This document shows positions 29,813 through 39,053 of a stretch of 64,000 nt of DNA, piece by piece. This DNA is from Pectobacterium peruviense (GTDB lineage: Bacteria; Pseudomonadota; Gammaproteobacteria; Enterobacterales; Enterobacteriaceae). The position numbers were made by a program, and so were the translations under genes. The notes under the pieces are model-generated. The model saw nothing but the letters and a program-made list of their open reading frames with translations, had not been told where the DNA came from and made no database searches. The first letter of the stretch is position 1. Every line of letters starts with the position of its first letter. The stretch is from NCBI RefSeq assembly GCF_002847345.1, contig NZ_LXFV01000058.1, forward strand, positions 22,725 through 86,724. The letters are read 5' to 3'.

Positions 29813-32800
29813 TTATACCGAGACTGGTTTATCGGTATACGCTTGATGATCAGGACGTATTTTGAACCAGATGGCATACATCGCAGGCAGGAATACCAGT
29901 GTGATGATAGTCCCACCAAACGTCCCACCAATCAGGGTATAAGCCAGCGTTCCCCAGAAGACAGAATGCGTCAGCGGGATAAACGCCAGTATGGCGGCCA
30001 TCGCCGTGAGCAACACTGGCCGAGCTCGCTGCACTGTCGCTTCCACCACCGCGTGGAACGGCGCCAATCCTTCCTGCTCGTTGTGATGGATCTGCCCTAT
30101 CAGGATCAAGGTGTTACGCATCAGGATGCCCGACAGCGCAATCAGTCCCACAAGCGTATTGATGCCAAACGGCTGGTTGAAGATCAGCAGCGTTGGCACC
30201 ACCCCAATCAGCCCCAGTGGCGCGGTGAGGAAAACCATCACCATCGCCGACATCGAGCGCACCTGTAGAATGATTATCAACAGCGTCATGGCAATCATGA
30301 TAGGGAACAGCGGTGCCATCGCCCCAGTGGCTTTTGCCGACTCCTCAATTGGCCCAGCCTGCTCAATACGGTATCCGGCCGGTAGTGTATTGATGACCGG
30401 CTGTAACTGTTTCAGGATCGCCGTCGAGACATCCGGTGGTTGCAGGTTTTCAGCGATATCACCGCGCACGGTGAGCGTCGGGGTACGATCGCGACGGCGC
30501 AGAATAGGGTCTTCCATCTGCACACCGACATCCCCTATCTGTGACAAAGGAATACGCTGACCGGCAGAACCCACCAAAGTAAAGCCTGCTATCTTTTCAG
30601 GATCGAGTCGGATATTCCCCGCCGCGCGTGCCATCACTTGCACCGAACGGATATCTTCACGCACAGACGTGATTGGAACGCCCGAGAGCAGGAACTGAAG
30701 CTGCTGAGCAACGGCATTCGATGTCAATCCCACCGCCTGTAGGCGATCCTGATTGAGCGTAAAATGCAGCGTCGGTACCTTCGTGCCCCAGTCGGTGTTG
30801 ACGGTTCTCATCATCGGGCTTTCCAGCATCACCTTTTCTACCTTGCCTGCAATCTCGCGTAGCTGAGCTGGATCCGGCCCCATGACACGGTAGGCCACCG
30901 GATAGGGAGAATACGGACCAAACACCAGTTGCGTCACGCGGACACGCGCTTCAGGTACCAGCCCCTCAGCAGCAACTTCACGAAGTCGAAACTTCAGCGC
31001 CTCGCGTGCTTCTGGGTTATCCGTCCGCACAACAATCTTCGCAAACGACGGATCGGGCAGTTCTGGCGCCATAGCAAGGAAGAAACGTGGTGAACCTTGC
31101 CCAATGTAAGACGTAACGATTTTTGCCTCTTCCTGCTTGCTCAGCCAATCTTCTATCTTCGCCGCCGCCGCACTAGTCTGTTCAATGGAGGTGCCATAAG
31201 GCATCTGCACTTCTACCAAGACCTCAGGGCGATCGGAGGTCGGGAAAAATTGTTTTTTCACCAGTCCCATGCCTAAGATCGCGACAGTAAAGACGGCGAT
31301 CACTGCGCCCGCCACTACCCATTTACGGGCAATGACGTGCGCCAGCAACTGGCGAAAGCGGTTGTAATGACGCGTGTTGTAGATGGCGGCGTGCCCCCCC
31401 TCAACCATTTTGATGTTCGGCAACATCTTCACGCCCAGATAAGGCGTAAACACCACCGCCACAACCCATGAAGCAATCAGAGCGATACCCACAATCCAGA
31501 ACATATTGCTGGTGTACTCACCGGCGGTGGATTGCGCGAAACCGTTGGGCATAAAACCGACAGCCGTCACCAGCGTACCAGCCAGCATCGGTGCCGCCGT
31601 ATGACTCCAGGCATAGGCCGAGGCTTTAACGCGGTCGTATCCCTCTTCCATTTTCACGACCATCATTTCGATGGCGATGATGGCATCATCCACCAGCAAT
31701 CCCAGCGCCAGGATCAAGGAACCCAGTGTAATACGGTCGAAGTTTTTGCCTGAAGCCTCCATCACCACAAATACAATAGCCAGCGTCAACGGCACCGCTG
31801 CCGCAACAACAACGCCGACTCGCCATCCCATACTGATGAAACAGACCACCATCACCACAAGCAGCGCGACGAAAAATTTGATCATGAACTCGTCGACGGA
31901 CGAACTGATATTCACGGACTGATCGGTGACTTTCGTAAACGTCATGCCAAGTGGCATGCCTTCATTGATTTTGGTCGTCTCGGTATCCAATGCCTGACCC
32001 AAATCCAGGCCATTCCAGCCATCACGCATCACGACGCCCATTAACAGCGCTGGCTCACCCTGATTACGAACCAAAAAGGTTGCAGGGTTTTCGTAGCCAC
32101 GTTCAACCGTCGCGACATCCGAGAGTTTCAGTGCCCTTCCCTGCGCGACAATCGGCGTTTCGCGGATCTTCTCCAGTGTGTCAAAAGCGCCATCCAGACG
32201 GATAAAGACCTGCGGCCCGCTGGTATTAATCGAACCGGCAGGCGTCAGTACGTTCTGGCTATTCAGCGCGGAGAAAATATCCTGAGGGGAAATGCCCAGC
32301 GTTGCCAGTCGGTCATGCGAAAACGAGACGAAGATGCGTTCAGCCTGCTCTCCAATGATATTGACCTTTTTCACACCAGGGACATGAAGCAGACGCTGCC
32401 GCAACGACTCCGCATCGCGAACGAGCAGACGCTGCGGCTCCCCTTTCGCCTTCAGCGCAAAGAGCGCAAAAGTAACATCGGAGAATTCATCGTTAACCAT
32501 TGGTCCGATCACGCCTGCTGGCAGATTCTTCGCCTCATCGCCGAGCTTCTTACGCGCCTGATAAAATTCTTCCTGCACCTGTGAAGGCGGTGTACCGTCC
32601 TGCAATGACAGCATGGTAAAAGCCAGTCCAGGGCGCGTGTACGTCTCACTGCGGTCATACCACTTGAGCTCCTGCATACGTTTCTCAAGCGGTTCGGCGA
32701 CCTGATCCTGCATTTCCTGCGCGGTGGCACCCGGCCAGGCAGAAATAATCGTCATCTGCTTGACCGTAAACGGTGGATCTTCCGCTCGACCCAGTTCGAA

Positions 32801-32902
32801 GAACGAAAGAATACCGGCTACCGTAATCAGGATGATAAGAAATAAGGTGATTGAGCGCTCGCGGACGGCGAGTGCCGAAAGATTGAATCGCCCCTCACTC
32901 AT
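29813..32902 (-). CDS. RND efflux pump, inner-membrane subunit (HAE1-like)
   Basis: Proton-driven tripartite exporter subunit in the inner membrane. The 1029-residue product has the RND layout: membrane segment 1 (ITLFLIILITVAGILSFFEL), a large periplasmic loop, segments 2-6 with the proton-relay motif LVDDAIIAIEMMV (segment 4), a second periplasmic loop and segments 7-12. Substrates are unknown; organic compounds are more likely than metals from the family resemblance. It overlaps the adaptor gene by 4 bp and is controlled with it by the adjacent TetR protein. Confidence 0.93.
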   Translation of the reverse strand: MSEGRFNLSALAVRERSITLFLIILITVAGILSFFELGRAEDPPFTVKQMTIISAWPGATAQEMQDQVAEPLEKRMQELKWYDRSETYTRPGLAFTMLSLQDGTPPSQVQEEFYQARKKLGDEAKNLPAGVIGPMVNDEFSDVTFALFALKAKGEPQRLLVRDAESLRQRLLHVPGVKKVNIIGEQAERIFVSFSHDRLATLGISPQDIFSALNSQNVLTPAGSINTSGPQVFIRLDGAFDTLEKIRETPIVAQGRALKLSDVATVERGYENPATFLVRNQGEPALLMGVVMRDGWNGLDLGQALDTETTKINEGMPLGMTFTKVTDQSVNISSSVDEFMIKFFVALLVVMVVCFISMGWRVGVVVAAAVPLTLAIVFVVMEASGKNFDRITLGSLILALGLLVDDAIIAIEMMVVKMEEGYDRVKASAYAWSHTAAPMLAGTLVTAVGFMPNGFAQSTAGEYTSNMFWIVGIALIASWVVAVVFTPYLGVKMLPNIKMVEGGHAAIYNTRHYNRFRQLLAHVIARKWVVAGAVIAVFTVAILGMGLVKKQFFPTSDRPEVLVEVQMPYGTSIEQTSAAAAKIEDWLSKQEEAKIVTSYIGQGSPRFFLAMAPELPDPSFAKIVVRTDNPEAREALKFRLREVAAEGLVPEARVRVTQLVFGPYSPYPVAYRVMGPDPAQLREIAGKVEKVMLESPMMRTVNTDWGTKVPTLHFTLNQDRLQAVGLTSNAVAQQLQFLLSGVPITSVREDIRSVQVMARAAGNIRLDPEKIAGFTLVGSAGQRIPLSQIGDVGVQMEDPILRRRDRTPTLTVRGDIAENLQPPDVSTAILKQLQPVINTLPAGYRIEQAGPIEESAKATGAMAPLFPIMIAMTLLIIILQVRSMSAMVMVFLTAPLGLIGVVPTLLIFNQPFGINTLVGLIALSGILMRNTLILIGQIHHNEQEGLAPFHAVVEATVQRARPVLLTAMAAILAFIPLTHSVFWGTLAYTLIGGTFGGTIITLVFLPAMYAIWFKIRPDHQAYTDKPVSV

Positions 32903-34008
32903 GGTTGACTCCCAGCGACGCTGACATCACCTTGTGCAACCGTTCGGATGGCCTCACCGTCATGCAACAGATGGGCACCTAAAGCCACAATCTGTTCACC
33001 GGGCTGTAGGCCGCTAGTCACTCTCGCCGTGTCATCCCCCAACCCAATCACCTGAACAGGATGCCAGGACACTTTGGCGGTTTTGCCTGAAATCCCCCAC
33101 ACACCCGGCCCTTTCCCCGCATCATAAATCGCGGCGATAGGCACCTGAAGAACCTGCTCAGGTAACTTACCTTCAGCAATATTGAGCGTGACGGTGGAGC
33201 CAAGCGGTGCATTCGCCAGCGTGCCTTCAAGCACATATCTTGCTTCAAACGTGCGCGTCTGAGGGTCGGCCGCATCGGACAGCAGCCGCAGTTTCGCGGG
33301 AATTAATGGCTTAGCGGAACCGTATAATATTGCCATCGCCTCGCTACCGACCACAGGGCGCAGCGTCTCAGGCAAATGAACGACAGCCTCGCGTTGCCCT
33401 GCACGCGCCAGTCGGACGACAGGCTGCCCCGCGCTGACCACCTGCCCTGGCTCAGCCAGCGTGTCTACCACCACGCCATCGGCGTCGGCCATCAAAACGG
33501 CATACCCCGTCGCATTACGCGCCACATCTGCCTGAGCCTGCGCCGCACTCAGCTCCGCTTTCGCGGTCTCAGCAGCCGCCTTTATCTGATCGTAAGCTGA
33601 AGCAGATATGGCACCTGCGGCAACCAAACCTCGATAGCGTGCTTCGTCATCGGTAGCCTGTCTGGCACGAGCCCGGGCAGCGGTCACAGCCTGCTGCTGG
33701 GCCTGTGCCTGCAAACTGAGATCGATAGGGTCCAAACGCATCAACGGTTGACCACGTTTGACGCTTTCACCGGTATCGACCAGACGTTCAAGGATTTTTC
33801 CTTGCACCCGAAAACCAAGGTCACTTTGAATTCGGGCGACGACAACGCCAGTAAACGAGCGGGAAATCTCAGCTGCGCTCACCACGGTAGCCGTTCTTAC
33901 TAAAGGAGGCTGATTGCGTGGATCGTCAACGTTGGAAGCGTCGCCGCACGCCACCAGGGCGAGAGGCAACAGGCAAACAGCGATAGTGGCAGATTTGAGA
34001 CGAAGCAT
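32899..34008 (-). CDS. RND efflux adaptor (periplasmic membrane-fusion lipoprotein)
   Basis: Bridges the RND pump and the outer-membrane factor. The 369-residue product has a lipoprotein signal with lipobox LVAC at Cys21. The barrel-sandwich (lipoyl) halves (LGFRVQGKILERLVDTGESV and GVVVDTLAEPGQVVSAGQPV) flank an Ala-rich alpha-hairpin (about residues 100-165), and a beta-barrel and proximal domain follow. It is translationally coupled to the pump gene (ATGA overlap). A promoter overlapped by a palindromic operator lies 36-71 bp upstream. Confidence 0.93.
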   Translation of the reverse strand: MLRLKSATIAVCLLPLALVACGDASNVDDPRNQPPLVRTATVVSAAEISRSFTGVVVARIQSDLGFRVQGKILERLVDTGESVKRGQPLMRLDPIDLSLQAQAQQQAVTAARARARQATDDEARYRGLVAAGAISASAYDQIKAAAETAKAELSAAQAQADVARNATGYAVLMADADGVVVDTLAEPGQVVSAGQPVVRLARAGQREAVVHLPETLRPVVGSEAMAILYGSAKPLIPAKLRLLSDAADPQTRTFEARYVLEGTLANAPLGSTVTLNIAEGKLPEQVLQVPIAAIYDAGKGPGVWGISGKTAKVSWHPVQVIGLGDDTARVTSGLQPGEQIVALGAHLLHDGEAIRTVAQGDVSVAGSQP

Positions 34009-34043
34009 GGGTTCCCTTATTACATGAACAGGACAGAAACCGC

Positions 34044-34072
34044 ATTCTCCAACTAGTGACCAATATTGTCAA
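34044..34072 (-). promoter_or_regulatory. Promoter of the adaptor-pump operon
   Basis: Minus-strand TTGACA (34067-34072), 17-bp spacer and GAGAAT (34044-34049). The -35 box sits inside the palindromic operator at 34056-34079, so a bound repressor would block polymerase. Confidence 0.6.
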
Positions 34073-34079
34073 TGGTCAC
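34056..34079. promoter_or_regulatory. TetR-type operator, copy 1 (adaptor-pump promoter)
   Basis: GTGACCA-N10-TGGTCAC, a perfect 7-bp inverted repeat. It lies between the tetR stop and the adaptor start. An identical pair of half-sites with the same spacing occurs at 34737-34760. Confidence 0.85.
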
Positions 34080-34083
34080 ATTT

Positions 34084-34698
34084 TTAAGGTGCCAGGCTAC
34101 GTAATATCAACGACGACAGTAACACCGCCGCTGACGCTGCCGTATCCAGATTGTATTGCAATTGAACAGGACTGATATAAGGGTGCATAACCAGATAGAT
34201 CGCATTCGCCGCCTCATCCAACGGCGTCTTGCGTTCAAATTCGCCGGATTGTCGTCCCTCAAGAAGAATTTGCTGAATAAGCTGGCGTAGATTTTCTTCA
34301 TATATCGCAGCTGAAGGCCACCGGTCGCGAGAGGACACAGCGGCAATGTCATAAATCTTGCGGTCATGAAAAAATAAGTCGCTACACGCTTCTGTCAAGG
34401 CTCTGAACAAGCGTCTCAGTTTTTCTGAAGCCGTTGGCGCATCTACGATCGCTGAATTGACAATATCCATAATCATCGCCAGCCGGTTAGCGCAGATCAC
34501 CTCGCCGATAGCCTGTTTGGAATCAAAAAATTTGTAGATGTATGCCTTAGAAAAGCCAATCGCTTTGGCCAGATCGGACACGGCAGTCTTTTCATATCCA
34601 AAATGCCCGAAGTGCTCAGTGGCAGCGTCCACAATCTGATCGCGGACGCTATGGTCCGACGGGCCACGTGGGGGATGTGTATTCATATGTGTAGTCAT
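34084..34698 (-). CDS. TetR-family repressor of the RND efflux module
   Basis: Predicted local repressor of the tripartite pump. The 204-residue product has the TetR N-terminal helix-turn-helix (DQIVDAATEHFGHFGYEKTAV; DLAKAIGFSKAYIYKFFDSK at about residues 20-65) and a C-terminal ligand-binding domain. It lies between the adaptor-pump operon and the divergent outer-membrane factor gene. Palindromic operators flank it on both sides, so it probably represses all three structural genes and itself. The inducer is unknown. Confidence 0.92.
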   Translation of the reverse strand: MTTHMNTHPPRGPSDHSVRDQIVDAATEHFGHFGYEKTAVSDLAKAIGFSKAYIYKFFDSKQAIGEVICANRLAMIMDIVNSAIVDAPTASEKLRRLFRALTEACSDLFFHDRKIYDIAAVSSRDRWPSAAIYEENLRQLIQQILLEGRQSGEFERKTPLDEAANAIYLVMHPYISPVQLQYNLDTAASAAVLLSSLILRSLAP

Positions 34699-34726
34699 GT
34701 TTCAAGCTTAGCTCATCGGGTCTTGA

Positions 34727-34754
34727 TTGACAACGAGTGACCAATACGTAATAT
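34727..34754 (+). promoter_or_regulatory. Promoter of the outer-membrane factor gene
   Basis: TTGACA (34727-34732), 16-bp spacer and TAATAT (34749-34754). The second operator copy overlaps the spacer and the -10 box. Confidence 0.65.
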
Positions 34755-34760
34755 GGTCAC
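34737..34760. promoter_or_regulatory. TetR-type operator, copy 2 (tetR / outer-membrane factor)
   Basis: GTGACCA-N10-TGGTCAC, the same half-sites and spacing as copy 1 at 34056-34079. It lies between the divergent tetR and outer-membrane factor genes. The spacer bases differ between the copies apart from the first three (ATA) next to the left half-site. Confidence 0.87.
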
Positions 34761-34785
34761 ATTATTTTTGGCTCAAGGAATTACT

Positions 34786-36288
34786 ATGTCATCCCTCCAT
34801 CCCCTTGCCTTGGTTGTGGCCGCTAGCGTAATGGCGGGCTGCGCGGTTGGACCGGATTATCATCGCCCAGATGCTCCGCTACCGGATCGTTATCAGACTC
34901 AATCCGCCGTCCAGCAATCTGTCGCAAATCAATCCATATCCAATCAATCCATACCAAAACTAGGGAACGCGACTCAGGCTGCTACCTTTTCGGTCTGGTG
35001 GGAAAGCTTCAATGATCCCTTACTGAATACGTTAGTTTCAAGCGCACTTGCACAGAATCTTGATTTAGCTCAGGCGTCCGCGCGAATGATTCAGACACGC
35101 GCCGGGCTTAGTACGGCAACAGCCGCTCTACTGCCATCGGGCAATATCAGCGGACAAGCGGCTCGCGCTTATCAGTCGATTGAAACGCCACAAGGTCGGT
35201 TACTCAGCGCTACGCCTGGCTATAATCGTTATGGGAATGCTTATGAAACCGATCTTAACGCAAGCTGGGAGCTTGATATATTCGGTGGTCTGAGGCGCGA
35301 TCGTCAGGCAGCACTGGCTGACTATCAAGCTTCAGAGGCTGGCGTCGCAGCCACACGGTTGGCCGTCGCCGCGCAGACTGCCGATATTTATATCACCCTG
35401 CGCGGATTACAAACTCGCCTGGAGATCGCCAATCGGCAGGTTAATACGCAGCAAGAATTGCTAGACAAGGTACAGCTACTCCACAGCAAAGGGCTCGCCG
35501 CAGAGTATCAAGTCCGCCAGACCGAAGGCACGCTTTCACAGGTTCAGGCAACCGTGCCCGTTCTCCAAACCGGGATAGATACCGCGATGAACGCGCTGGA
35601 CGTCATGCTCGGCACGCCTCCTGGAACCCATCGCACTCAGTTGGCTTCTTCGAGCGCCATTCCACAGCCCCCACAGCGCATATCAACAGGGACACCTGCC
35701 GACCTGCTGCGTCGCAGACCCGATATTATCGTAGCCGAACGCCATCTCGCGGCATCCAACGCGCGCATCGGGGTCGCCATCAGCGAGTATTATCCTAAAT
35801 TCTCACTCAATGCCTTGATCGGCAGCGCAACATCGGTGTCGAGCGGCAATCTGTTCTCCAACGGTGCCAGCCAATCGACGGGTGTATTGGGGCTGCGCTG
35901 GCGACTCTTCGATTTCGGCCGCATTAACGCTCAGATCGATCAGGCTAAGGGACAAGAAGCCGAAGCATTGGCAGCTTACCGTCTGTCAGTCTTAAGCGCG
36001 ACCGAAGACGTTGAGAACGCGCTATCGGCACTGCTCAATCGCGAGACACAGACAGCAACATTAACCGCAGGCGAAACCGCGTTGGCTAGCGCACGCCAGT
36101 CATCTTTCATCGCTTACCAGAAAGGGACAGCAAGCCTGATTGACGTCCTGCACAACGATGAAACCCTGTTGCAGACTTCCGACGCCAGAGCGCAGGCTCA
36201 GGCAGAATCTGCACGCGCAGCGGTCGCCGCATTCAAAGCGCTCGGCGGCGGCTGGCAGCCTCCAGAAGCCATGGCGCAGACACCCTAA
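34786..36288 (+). CDS. RND efflux outer-membrane factor (NodT family lipoprotein)
   Basis: TolC-like outer-membrane channel for the neighbouring RND pump. The product has a lipoprotein signal with lipobox MAGC (VVAASVMAGCAVGPDYHRP), which is typical of the NodT family. Two outer-membrane efflux repeats follow, the first near DLAQASARMIQTRAGLSTAT and the second near DIIVAERHLAASNARIG and ALRLS-type helices. The ATG at 34786 (MSSLHPLAL, 500 aa) has an AAGGA ribosome-binding site; an upstream in-frame start at 34753 would fall inside the operator. It is divergent from tetR. Confidence 0.92.
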   Translation: MSSLHPLALVVAASVMAGCAVGPDYHRPDAPLPDRYQTQSAVQQSVANQSISNQSIPKLGNATQAATFSVWWESFNDPLLNTLVSSALAQNLDLAQASARMIQTRAGLSTATAALLPSGNISGQAARAYQSIETPQGRLLSATPGYNRYGNAYETDLNASWELDIFGGLRRDRQAALADYQASEAGVAATRLAVAAQTADIYITLRGLQTRLEIANRQVNTQQELLDKVQLLHSKGLAAEYQVRQTEGTLSQVQATVPVLQTGIDTAMNALDVMLGTPPGTHRTQLASSSAIPQPPQRISTGTPADLLRRRPDIIVAERHLAASNARIGVAISEYYPKFSLNALIGSATSVSSGNLFSNGASQSTGVLGLRWRLFDFGRINAQIDQAKGQEAEALAAYRLSVLSATEDVENALSALLNRETQTATLTAGETALASARQSSFIAYQKGTASLIDVLHNDETLLQTSDARAQAQAESARAAVAAFKALGGGWQPPEAMAQTP

Positions 36289-36365
36289 GATCCCCATGTA
36301 CCGGTGCATAGACAGCCATCGACGAGTACCTGCACCGTTCACAATAAACAACCGGAGTGATTAAC

Positions 36366-37151
36366 ATGACAGCAAAAAGCAATGCATGGGTGCTCATCAC
36401 TGGGGCTTCAAGCGGATTTGGTGAAGAGTTCGCCCGTCAATATGCCGCACAGGGAAAATCACTCATCCTGGTGGCACGACGGCTCAATAAGCTTGAATTG
36501 CTGGCAGCGGAATTGCGGGAGCGTTTTAAGATTAATGTGATGGTTGAACAGGCCGATCTTTCCGTAATTACCGCAATCAGCGATTTGCACAGTCGACTGC
36601 GGGAACAAAATATTGTGGTTGATATATTAATTAACAATGCTGGCCATGGTTTGCAGGGCAGCTTTTTGGATCAACCGCTGGATGACGCACTGGATATGAT
36701 CAATCTGGATATCGCAAGTTTGACAGCAATGACTCGGCTCTTTGCGGAAGATATGCGCGTCAGGCGGAAAGGACATATTTTGATGGTCGCCAGCCTGCTG
36801 TCGTATCAGGGCGTAAAGAATTTTGCCGTTTACTCAGCAGCGAAAGCGTATGTGCTCAGGTTCTCCGATGCTCTGCATCGTGAGCTTAAAAACGATGGCA
36901 TCATTGTCACCGCGCTTTGCCCAGGTATGTCTGATACCGGCTTTGCTACCGTCGCCAACCAGAAAATAACGCCTCTATTAAAAGGGGTAATGATGCAGCC
37001 TAAACCGGTTGTTCAGGCTGGCATCCGTGCGCTTCAGGCTGGGCGAATGAGCGTTGTTCCGGGTATGGGAAATAAAGCAATTACATTGCTGACCTGGGCC
37101 ACGCCACGCTGGTTACATCAGGCCATCATGGCTCGTGTGATGGGCGTATAA
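36366..37151 (+). CDS. Short-chain dehydrogenase/reductase (SDR)
   Basis: Probable NAD(P)-dependent oxidoreductase with unknown substrate. The 261-residue product has the cofactor motif TGASSGFGEEFARQ, the NNAGHG motif and the catalytic Tyr-x3-Lys (YSAAKAY), with Ser in MVASLLSYQG. A start at ATG 36366 is supported by GGAG 8 bases upstream; the in-frame GTG at 36357 is less likely. It is on the same strand as the efflux factor, 77 bp later, so the two could be cotranscribed. Confidence 0.88.
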   Translation: MTAKSNAWVLITGASSGFGEEFARQYAAQGKSLILVARRLNKLELLAAELRERFKINVMVEQADLSVITAISDLHSRLREQNIVVDILINNAGHGLQGSFLDQPLDDALDMINLDIASLTAMTRLFAEDMRVRRKGHILMVASLLSYQGVKNFAVYSAAKAYVLRFSDALHRELKNDGIIVTALCPGMSDTGFATVANQKITPLLKGVMMQPKPVVQAGIRALQAGRMSVVPGMGNKAITLLTWATPRWLHQAIMARVMGV

Positions 37152-37283
37152 AACGCGGTCTTAATGCTCGTGTGGGTCTAAGAAGAATGAAAGCAATGAC
37201 GCGCTTAGTATGAAATCAAAAGGTCAAGATCGGGTATGGAAACCCGCATGTAAAGTCATCGTAAGGCAACATATCCTCATGGA

Positions 37284-37664
37284 TTATCTTGCCTCAGATT
37301 TTATATCCATAATACGGCGCCTCTCTTCAGCCCAGTCGATCAATGCTTCCATCGCTGGCCCCAAGGCAATGCCCATGTCGCTCAGCGTATATTCAACTCT
37401 GGGTGGCACTTGAGGATAAATTGTACGTATGACTATGCCATCGCTCTCCAGTTGCCGAAGCTGCTGAATCAGCATCTTCTGGTTAACCCCTTCAACCAAG
37501 CGCTCCAGGTCAGAAAAGCGTATCGGGCCCTTGGCCGCAAAGAGTTGACAGATGATGATGATTTTCCACTTTCCCTCCAGTACCCGAAGCGCCTCGGTGG
37601 TCGCCGCCGCCCATACCAGCCGCTGCTGGGGATCCTCACAGTTCCAGACACGTTCTTTCTTCAT
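37284..37664 (-). CDS. HxlR-family transcriptional regulator
   Basis: Winged-helix regulator of 126 residues with the HxlR signature: an N-terminal cysteine (VWNCEDP, Cys9), LEGKWKIIIICQLFAAKGPI, RFSDLERLVEGVNQKMLIQQ and PPRVEYTLSDMG. Members with a single Cys at this position often sense reactive quinones or aldehydes. It is divergent from the NADP-binding oxidoreductase gene, with a 111-bp gap. That arrangement suggests it controls that gene. Confidence 0.9.
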   Translation of the reverse strand: MKKERVWNCEDPQQRLVWAAATTEALRVLEGKWKIIIICQLFAAKGPIRFSDLERLVEGVNQKMLIQQLRQLESDGIVIRTIYPQVPPRVEYTLSDMGIALGPAMEALIDWAEERRRIMDIKSEAR

Positions 37665-37775
37665 ACTTACCTTTTTGGGTGTTACTCGCTTATTGGTGTG
37701 TTCTTGTTACATTAATCCGTACACCCTAATATAACCAGAACAATCAGCTTACCTTAATAACACGAGGCAAAAAAC

Positions 37776-38516
37776 ATGGAAATAGGCATTATCGGGACAG
37801 GCAATATTGGCGGAACCCTTGCTCGCAAGCTTATAGCCGCGGGCCATCAGGTACGCGTTGCGAATTCCAAAGGCATTCATGGCGTTCAGAGCTTTGCCGA
37901 TGAAATCGGGGCTACGGCAGTGGACGTCTATGGTGCAGTTAAGGGAGCCGACGCTATCATTTTGTCAATCCCACTACCGGCACTGGCATCGCTGCCAAAC
38001 GGTTTTTTTGATGACCTTCCCGAAGCGGTACCGCTAATCGATACCAGCAACTATTACCCTGGCTTACGCGACCCGCTTATTCCTGAAATTGATGACGGTA
38101 TGACTGAGAGCGTATGGGTGTCGCAACAACTCTCACATCCCGTAATCAAAGCTTTCAACAACATTCTCGCCTGGTCGCTTGCAGAGCTTGGGACGCCAAA
38201 AGGTTCGGCATCACGTTTGGCTATTGCCGTAGCGGGCGATAACGCCACGTTAAAACAGATTGTCATGAATTTGGTGGATAACACGGGCTTCGATGCTATC
38301 GATGCAGGCTCCCTGGAAGAATCATGGAGGCAACAGCCGTCAACACCAGCGTACTGCTGCGATTACGATGCGGAAACGATGAAGAAAGGCCTGGCAGCAG
38401 CCGTTAGGGGGGAGGCGGCATCGAAGCGAGATCGCCTACCAGAGTTGTTTGGCAAATTGGGTGCAAATCCTACTCATGAAGATATCGTGGCGATGAATCG
38501 TTCGCTCAACCCCTAA
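37776..38516 (+). CDS. NADP-binding oxidoreductase (F420-dependent NADP reductase-like)
   Basis: The 246-residue product has an N-terminal Rossmann motif (MEIGIIGTGNIGGTLARKL) and the conserved stretches KGADAIILSIPLPAL and VIKAFNNILAWSLAE seen in the NADP oxidoreductase/F420-dependent family. Enterobacteria do not make F420, so NADPH is the likely cofactor. The substrate is unknown; proximity to an HxlR regulator suggests a role in electrophile detoxification. Its 3' end is 18 bp from the 3' end of nifQ (convergent) and marks the edge of the nif cluster. Confidence 0.85.
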   Translation: MEIGIIGTGNIGGTLARKLIAAGHQVRVANSKGIHGVQSFADEIGATAVDVYGAVKGADAIILSIPLPALASLPNGFFDDLPEAVPLIDTSNYYPGLRDPLIPEIDDGMTESVWVSQQLSHPVIKAFNNILAWSLAELGTPKGSASRLAIAVAGDNATLKQIVMNLVDNTGFDAIDAGSLEESWRQQPSTPAYCCDYDAETMKKGLAAAVRGEAASKRDRLPELFGKLGANPTHEDIVAMNRSLNP

Positions 38517-38534
38517 CGGCTGCTGCCGACACGT

Positions 38535-39053
38535 TCACACCTCGGGCGCAAAGCAGTGTGCCCACTCGCAGCAGTCATCGCAGCTTGGGGAACGGCAGAT
38601 CAGCTCCCCCTTACTGTGCAGACAACGTTGGCGGTAAAAGAATTTCTTCCAACGCATGTTAGTGGCGTTCATCACCACTAAAGAGGGAAAACAGTCTGTC
38701 ATCAATTCGCGCAGTTCATTGCGTGAATCTAACCCTAAATCCTGCCACAGATGATTAAATCCCAACGAGGCGCTGGCAATAATGCGGTGCATCGGTGCCG
38801 CATCACGGGACATATGCTCGTACAGCCAGTCCGCCAGTTGTTCACGTTCCTCGGTGCGAGGCGACTGCAATTCGTTCAGCAGCGCATAGCGCTGCTCACG
38901 TTCAGGGCAATTTACCGACGGTACGGCGTCCATACATTCAAGGAGACGCTGCCACTCCGACAGTGACAATCCCATGTGTTGCGCAAAACAGCCAGAACCT
39001 CTCTCATATTGCGCCCATAAGCGCCGTAGCCAGCATTGAGCCTGTGGCATCAC
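38535..39053 (-). CDS. nifQ: NifQ, molybdenum donor for FeMo-cofactor synthesis
   Basis: NifQ carries a Mo-Fe-S cluster and feeds molybdenum to the NifEN/NifH assembly site. The 172-residue product ends with the diagnostic cluster motif Cys-x4-Cys-x2-Cys-x5-Cys (CRSPSCDDCCEWAHC) and has RWKKFFYRQRC before it. It overlaps the end of nifB by 4 bp, so it is coupled to nifB as the last gene of nifBQ. Confidence 0.94.
   Translation of the reverse strand: MMPQAQCWLRRLWAQYERGSGCFAQHMGLSLSEWQRLLECMDAVPSVNCPEREQRYALLNELQSPRTEEREQLADWLYEHMSRDAAPMHRIIASASLGFNHLWQDLGLDSRNELRELMTDCFPSLVVMNATNMRWKKFFYRQRCLHSKGELICRSPSCDDCCEWAHCFAPEV

Noticed and set aside
30111..30560. 149-residue plus-strand frame antisense to the RND pump gene
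   Set aside because: Shadow of the pump coding sequence; the composition follows the antisense of a membrane protein.
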